From Clostridium sporogenes (GTDB lineage Bacteria > Bacillota > Clostridia > Clostridiales > Clostridiaceae): 64,000 bases of DNA. The stretch spans positions 2,728,001-2,792,000 of the forward strand of contig NZ_CP011663.1 of NCBI RefSeq assembly GCF_001020205.1. Reading direction: 5' to 3'. This document shows positions 60,013-64,000 of this stretch, one piece after another. Every line of letters starts with the position of its first letter. The stretch's first letter is position 1. A model generated the notes under the pieces. It saw only the letters and a list, made by a program, of their open reading frames with translations. It did no database searches and was not told where the DNA came from. A program made the position numbers and the translations under genes.

Positions 60013-60029
60013 TGTGCATTCCCTCCTTT

Positions 60030-60106
60030 AATTTTTTGACGTTCTTGCTTAAATTATGTAATACGATGTATATAAGCAGAGGACCGCCCGTACTAGCACA
60101 AAATTC
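60030..60106 (-). promoter_or_regulatory. Candidate L19 leader of rplS
   Basis: The minus-strand leader holds GTACGGGCGGTCCTCTGC, then GCTTA (paired with TAAGC), then GCAAGAACGTC. The stretch is GC-rich for this genome and sits between promoter and start codon. An L19 leader family is known in Firmicutes, and position and look fit it; the detailed match is from memory. Confidence 0.5.
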
Positions 60107-60135
60107 ATTTTACCATAGTAAAAATTTTTATTCAA
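60107..60135 (-). promoter_or_regulatory. Promoter of rplS
   Basis: On the minus strand TTGAAT, 17-bp spacer, TAAAAT, about 95 bp before the start codon. Confidence 0.8.
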
Positions 60136-60163
60136 TATTTTTTACAACTAAAAAATATTTTTC

Positions 60164-60886
60164 CTATAATTTTTTATTAAAATCTTTTAATATTTTTTTA
60201 TCTTCTTCTGTTAATCTATATTTTTTAAATAAATCTGGTCTTACTTTATTAGTAATCATAATAGATTTAGCTTTTCGCCATTTTTTTATATTTTCATGAT
60301 GACCGGATAAAAGCACAGCTGGTACAGCTTTTCCTTCATATATAGGCGGTCTTGTATATTGAGGATATTCTAAAAGACCATTATAAAAAGATTCGTCTTC
60401 ATAACTTTCACTACTTTTAAGTACTCCATCTACTAATCTACATATAGAATCTACTATAGGAATACAAGCCATTTCTCCTCCTGTTAAAACAAAATCACCT
60501 AAAGATATTTCCATATCTATATACTCATAGGCTCTCTCATCTATACCCTCATAATGACCACATAAAAATATTAATTCTTCCTCTTTTGCCAATTCTTTGG
60601 CCAAATTTTGATTAAAAGTTTTCCCTTTAGGTCCTAAAAATATAACCTTTCCTTTATTTTCTTTCTTTACTGCTTTTATAGAATCTACTATAGGTTGTAC
60701 TGACATTACCATGCCAGCGCCCCCTCCATAGGGATAATCATCTACTTTTTTATGTTTATTCACTGTATAATCTCTTATATTTACAGTGTTTATTTTTAAA
60801 ACTTCCTTTTCTATAGCTCTTCCTATTATACTGTGATTAAATATAGAAAACATTTCAGGAAATAGTGTTAGCACCTCTATTCGCAT
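60164..60886 (-). CDS. trmD: tRNA (guanine-N1-)-methyltransferase
   Basis: 240 aa from the ATG of MRIEVLTLFPEMF. GGAG at the end of rimM is 8 nt from this ATG and only 2 nt from an ATG two codons earlier. SPOUT knot enzyme: LCGHYEGIDER, LGDFVLTGGEMA and LEYPQYTRPP are the SAM- and tRNA-binding motifs. It methylates G37 of tRNAs to prevent frameshifts. It overlaps the rimM end by 10 nt. Confidence 0.96.
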   Translation of the reverse strand: MRIEVLTLFPEMFSIFNHSIIGRAIEKEVLKINTVNIRDYTVNKHKKVDDYPYGGGAGMVMSVQPIVDSIKAVKKENKGKVIFLGPKGKTFNQNLAKELAKEEELIFLCGHYEGIDERAYEYIDMEISLGDFVLTGGEMACIPIVDSICRLVDGVLKSSESYEDESFYNGLLEYPQYTRPPIYEGKAVPAVLLSGHHENIKKWRKAKSIMITNKVRPDLFKKYRLTEEDKKILKDFNKKL

Positions 60887-61371
60887 TGCCATATCTCCAA
60901 AGGTTTTATAGTTACAGTCTTGTTTTCTATATCTATATTTGTAACTATATCTTTTATGGCTGGTACTAATACCTCGATCCTTCCTTTTACCTCATACACA
61001 TCATTACTACCAGTTTTTATTACATCTGATATTTGTCCTATTTCTCTACCCTCTTCATCTATAACCCTACATTCCATTAAATCTGCTATAAAATAACTTC
61101 CTTTTGGAAGCTTTACAGAATTTTCTCTTTTAATCTCTAAAAGCTTTTTTCTATATTTATTAGCTTCTTCTATAGAATCTATGCCCTCTATTTTTAAAAC
61201 CACATTGTTAGGTTGAAGTTTACAGGATAATATCTTTCTTTCCTCTCCATCTATAAATACTTCTTTTAATTTTTTAAATCTTTTCATATCATCAGTTAAA
61301 GGATATACTTTTACCTCTCCCTTTATACCATGAGTATTTATTATTTCTCCTACCGCTAGAAACTCTTTCAT
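60877..61371 (-). CDS. rimM: 16S rRNA processing protein RimM
   Basis: 164 aa. N-terminal beta-barrel (about 1-85, VGEIINTHGIKGEVKV) and PRC-barrel (about 90-164, with VLVPAIKDIV). It binds S19 and helps 30S maturation. GAGGAG is before the ATG. Its end overlaps trmD. A terminator stands after khpA upstream, so rimM-trmD may have its own promoter in the 90-bp gap, but none is clear. Confidence 0.95.
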   Translation of the reverse strand: MKEFLAVGEIINTHGIKGEVKVYPLTDDMKRFKKLKEVFIDGEERKILSCKLQPNNVVLKIEGIDSIEEANKYRKKLLEIKRENSVKLPKGSYFIADLMECRVIDEEGREIGQISDVIKTGSNDVYEVKGRIEVLVPAIKDIVTNIDIENKTVTIKPLEIWQCE

Positions 61372-61460
61372 ATATCTTCTCTCCTCTAACCATTATATTA
61401 TAATTATTCCCATTTTCCTTTTATAAATTCAACAGCATGAAAATATATTATATATTAAAA

Positions 61461-61484
61461 AAGAGTTAGGTGCACCTAACTCTT
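61461..61484 (-). terminator. Intrinsic terminator of the ffh-rpsP-khpA unit
   Basis: AAGAGTTAGGTG and CACCTAACTCTT form a perfect 24-bp palindrome, followed by a run of Ts on the minus strand, directly after khpA. Confidence 0.9.
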
Positions 61485-61712
61485 CTAAATTATCTCAACA
61501 ACAACTCTTTTGTTTTCTTTTATAGCTGCTGCCTTAACAACAGTTCTAATAGCTTTTGCTATTCTTCCCTGTTTTCCTATTACTTTTCCCATATCTTCAG
61601 GTGCAACTTTTAGTTCAAGAATTACGGATTGTTCTCCTAAAATTTCATTCACTTGAACTTGATCTGGGCTATCAACTAATGCCTTCGCTATAGTTTCAAC
61701 TAAAGCCTTCAT
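61485..61712 (-). CDS. khpA: KH-domain RNA-binding protein KhpA
   Basis: 75 aa, a single KH domain with GKVIGKQGRIAKAIRT (about 42-57). KhpA partners KhpB/Jag in cell-length and division control in Gram-positives and binds many RNAs. GGGGGTG lies before the ATG. Located between rpsP and rimM as usual (the ylqC position). Confidence 0.95.
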   Translation of the reverse strand: MKALVETIAKALVDSPDQVQVNEILGEQSVILELKVAPEDMGKVIGKQGRIAKAIRTVVKAAAIKENKRVVVEII

Positions 61713-61732
61713 TTGAATACACCCCCAGTTAA

Positions 61733-61981
61733 CTATTTAACAGAAATACCTGCTTTTTCGATTAATTTTTTAACTGTATCAGTTGGTTGCGCACCATTTT
61801 TCATCCATTTTTGAACTTTTTCTTCATCTAATTTTATAATTGAAGGTTCAGTTATTGGGTTATAGTATCCTATTTCTTCTACGAATCTACCATCTCTTGG
61901 TGATCTAGAATCAGCAACAACTACTCTGTAAAATGGAGCTTTTTTAGCACCCATTCTTTTTAATCTGATTTTTACTGCCAT
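61733..61981 (-). CDS. rpsP: 30S ribosomal protein S16
   Basis: 82 aa. The start is the ATG of MAVKIRLKRMG, behind AAAGGAGG; an in-frame GTG/AAA-AAC upstream is part of the leader. RMGAKKAPFYRVVVADSRSPRDG is spread across residues 9-32 and is diagnostic; the GYYNP motif follows. S16 stabilises the 5' domain of 16S rRNA. It follows ffh by 30 bp. Confidence 0.97.
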   Translation of the reverse strand: MAVKIRLKRMGAKKAPFYRVVVADSRSPRDGRFVEEIGYYNPITEPSIIKLDEEKVQKWMKNGAQPTDTVKKLIEKAGISVK

Positions 61982-62011
61982 GTTTTTCACCTCCTTTAAA
62001 AATCTATTTAT

Positions 62012-63361
62012 TTAAAATGGTAATTTACCAAATAAACCTTTTTTAAATCCCTTTTCCATACCTTTCATTTGCTTCATCATTTTTTTAGAAGCCTGAAAAT
62101 CCTTAAGAAGCTTATTTACATGCTGAACATTTGTCCCTGACCCCTTTGCTATCCTTCTTTTTCTAGAAGGTGAGGAAGATATTAATGAAGGATTTCTTCT
62201 CTCTTTTATAGTCATTGAACTAATTATAGCTTCTGTTTTTTTCATTTCTTTTTCACTAGAACTTAAATCTATATTTTTTAATTCTTTGGAATTCATTCCT
62301 GGAATCATTTCTAATAGCTTGTTAATAGGACCTAATTTTTTCATTTGTTGCATGGATTCTAGGAAATCCTCAAAGTTAAATTCTTGATTTAACATTCTTT
62401 CTCCGATTTCTTTAGCCTTATCCTCATCTATAGATTGTTGTGCTTTTTCAATTAAAGAAAGTACATCTCCCATGCCAAGTATTCTTGAAGCCATTCTATC
62501 TGGGTAAAATACTTCTAAATCATTCATCTTTTCCCCTAAACCTACAAATTTTATAGGTTTACCTGTCATAGATTTAATAGAAAGGGCCGCTCCACCTCTT
62601 GTATCCCCATCTAATTTTGTAAGTATTACACCACTTATATCTAGTTTATCATTAAAATTATCAGCTACATTTACAGCATCTTGCCCAGTCATAGAATCTA
62701 CTACTAATAGTATTTCAGTTGGATTTACTTCTTCTTTTATATTATGAAGCTCATCCATAAGTTCTTCGTCTATGTGAAGTCTTCCTGCTGTATCTATTAT
62801 AACCACATTGTTTTTGTTATTTTTAGCATGTTCTATAGCGGCTTTAGATATGTCTACAGGACTTAATTTATCTCCCATAGTAAAAACCGGAATATCAATT
62901 TGTTTACCAACTACTTGAAGTTGCTTTATAGCTGCTGGTCTATATACGTCACAGGCTACAAGTAAAGGTCTTTTATTTCTCTTTCTAAGGTGAAGAGCAA
63001 GTTTTCCCGCCATAGTAGTTTTTCCTGCCCCTTGAAGACCTACAAGCATTATAACTGTTAGTCCTGAAGTGGAAGAATTTAAAGTACTTTCTGTACTTCC
63101 CATAAGCTCTGTTAACTCTTCATTTACTATCTTTATAACCTGTTGACCAGGTGTTAAACTTTCAAGCACTTCGTTACCCATGCATTTTTCAGTAACACTT
63201 TTTATAAAGTTTTTAACAACTTTATAGTTAACGTCTGCTTCTAATAATGCAAGTTTAACTTCTCTCATGGCTTCTTTTATATCTTTTTCTGAAAGCTTAC
63301 CTTTACCTCTAAGCTTTTTTAAAGCATCCTGAAGTTTAGAAGCTAATCCATCAAATGCCAT
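62012..63361 (-). CDS. ffh: Signal recognition particle protein Ffh
   Basis: 449 aa. N-domain helices, G-domain with LQGAGKTTMAGKLA (about 110), DTAGR (about 190) and TKLDGD (about 248), and a Met-rich M-domain (about 300-449; MNSKEL, MKQMKGMEKG) that binds 4.5S/6S SRP RNA and signal peptides. It targets nascent membrane proteins together with FtsY. AGGAG lies 9-10 nt before the ATG. Follows ylxM by 12 bp. Confidence 0.97.
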   Translation of the reverse strand: MAFDGLASKLQDALKKLRGKGKLSEKDIKEAMREVKLALLEADVNYKVVKNFIKSVTEKCMGNEVLESLTPGQQVIKIVNEELTELMGSTESTLNSSTSGLTVIMLVGLQGAGKTTMAGKLALHLRKRNKRPLLVACDVYRPAAIKQLQVVGKQIDIPVFTMGDKLSPVDISKAAIEHAKNNKNNVVIIDTAGRLHIDEELMDELHNIKEEVNPTEILLVVDSMTGQDAVNVADNFNDKLDISGVILTKLDGDTRGGAALSIKSMTGKPIKFVGLGEKMNDLEVFYPDRMASRILGMGDVLSLIEKAQQSIDEDKAKEIGERMLNQEFNFEDFLESMQQMKKLGPINKLLEMIPGMNSKELKNIDLSSSEKEMKKTEAIISSMTIKERRNPSLISSSPSRKRRIAKGSGTNVQHVNKLLKDFQASKKMMKQMKGMEKGFKKGLFGKLPF

Positions 63362-63373
63362 TATAATCCACTC

Positions 63374-63706
63374 CTAAATATTATCAATTATATATTTTTT
63401 TATATGATCAATTTCTTTTATATTTTCTTTCGTTACTTTATCTAACATATTTAATAGTTTTTCTTTAGAATTTTCTAAATTTATAAACCTTTCCATCATA
63501 TGAAGTTTTTCTTCATACTGAAGAAGGGTTTTATGGCATCTCTTTACTATGTCATGAACCGCTTGCCTGCTTGTGTTAGTTAGTTCTGATATTTCTTTTA
63601 ATGAATAATCATTGTTATAGTATAAGTCCATAATTTTGTTTTGCTTTTCTGTAAGTAAACTACCATAAAAATCTAGTAGTAAGGACATTTCCACTATTTC
63701 TTCCAT
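63374..63706 (-). CDS. ylxM: YlxM/p13-like DNA-binding protein
   Basis: 110 aa. Sigma-70 region-4-like helix-turn-helix: YNNDYSLKEISELTNTSRQAVHDI (about residues 28-52; the central motif is ISELTNTSRQAV). The family is UPF0122 and is suspected to act on the SRP pathway because it sits upstream of ffh. The start is less clear: no good ribosome binding site before the ATG; an alternate ATG six codons later is possible but the family usually begins MEEIVE. Confidence 0.9.
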   Translation of the reverse strand: MEEIVEMSLLLDFYGSLLTEKQNKIMDLYYNNDYSLKEISELTNTSRQAVHDIVKRCHKTLLQYEEKLHMMERFINLENSKEKLLNMLDKVTKENIKEIDHIKKYIIDNI

Positions 63707-63799
63707 AAAATATCACAGATTTTAATCTAACTCCCTTGCTAATTATTAAAAACTATTATTTTTTCATCAACGAAATATATAATATCAAAATATTAAAAA

Positions 63800-63825
63800 G
63801 CTGTCAAGTATTTTTACTTAACAGC
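63800..63825 (-). terminator. Intrinsic terminator of ftsY
   Basis: GCTGT (63800-63804) and ACAGC (63821-63825) with inner AAGTA/TACTT pairing; on the minus strand a TTTTTAATATTTT tail follows. It separates ftsY from ylxM. Confidence 0.75.
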
Positions 63826-63933
63826 CATAATATTTTTTGTTTTCATATTATGTTTTTTAATTGATAAGCAATATTTTCTTTATAGTTAACACATATTATT
63901 ATGATAAAATTCTAATTTTTAAATACTTTATTG

Positions 63934-64000
63934 TTAAAATAAAGCTTCTACAAACTCTTCAGGATTAAATTCCTGTAGATCATCTATTCCTTCTCCAACT
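63934..64000 (-). CDS. ftsY: Signal recognition particle receptor FtsY, C-terminal end only
   Basis: Only the last 21 codons are in the window. They read VGEGIDDLQEFNPEEFV then EALF and stop, the typical end of the FtsY GTPase (the VGEG-DDL-F-P-EFV pattern). FtsY is the membrane-side partner of Ffh. Its position directly upstream of ylxM-ffh supports the call. The rest lies beyond the right edge. Confidence 0.88.
   Translation of the reverse strand, partial: VGEGIDDLQEFNPEEFVEALF

Noticed and set aside
1..64000. CRISPR arrays, tRNA or rRNA genes, insertion sequences
   Set aside because: No regularly spaced repeats, cloverleaf-like sequences with matching acceptor ends, rRNA segments or transposase-like frames were seen.

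Overview
The window is low-GC, AT-rich DNA with Gram-positive housekeeping gene order (polC-type replicase, codY, rny, spoVS, SpoIIIE-type translocase, HPr). Gene content and wording of the proteins point to a spore-forming Clostridium close to C. botulinum group I / C. sporogenes; this species-level placement is an inference. Nearly all chromosomal genes lie on the minus strand.

Region 1 (1 to about 5985) is the right end of a prophage that continues past the left edge. On the minus strand it carries an early/recombination block (two small proteins, a recombination-associated protein with an exonuclease-X-like C-terminal domain, a Gp157-family protein, an unknown protein), a Rha/ORF6C antirepressor-like protein, two tiny ORFs and a Cro-like regulator. 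Divergently, a CI-like repressor and a large serine recombinase are on the plus strand. Four matching 16-bp operators lie between the two repressors. The prophage has split a host GidA/TrmFO-type FAD oxidoreductase gene: only its 3' part is here, and the recombinase reading frame runs across the junction and takes its stop codon from host DNA.

Region 2 (6.5-13 kb) has purB, a DUF378 membrane protein, HPr, an aspartate-type aminotransferase, and a three-gene membrane set (UbiA-family prenyl-phosphate phosphoribosyltransferase-like enzyme, GT39-like glycosyltransferase, small EamA-like transporter) that looks like a lipid-linked sugar pathway, then spoVS.

Region 3 (13-35 kb) is the conserved RNA/translation/DNA-maintenance supercluster: rny, recA (with LexA box and strong promoter), pgsA, rimO, ftsK/spoIIIE, tepA, aspartokinase, ymxH, M16 protease, pnp, rpsO, ribF, truB, nrnA, rbfA, infB, L7Ae-like, ylxR, nusA, rimP. 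The rimP-nusA leader has a promoter followed by an attenuator-like terminator.

Region 4 (35-50.7 kb) has polC, the MEP-pathway and lipid carrier genes ispG, rseP, dxr, cdsA, uppS with an AI-2E-family permease between, then frr, pyrH, tsf, rpsB and codY.

Region 5 (50.9-64 kb) has topA, a roughly 220-nt candidate structured RNA in a 500-bp gap, dprA, the oppositely oriented yifB-yraN pair, rnhB, rbgA, lepB, rplS (with leader), trmD, rimM, khpA, rpsP, ffh, ylxM and the last 21 codons of ftsY.

Intrinsic terminators divide the minus-strand genes into transcription units. A degenerate family of intergenic repeats occurs at about 24.5, 39.7, 41.0, 53.2 and 59.0 kb. No tRNA, rRNA, CRISPR array or insertion sequence was seen.
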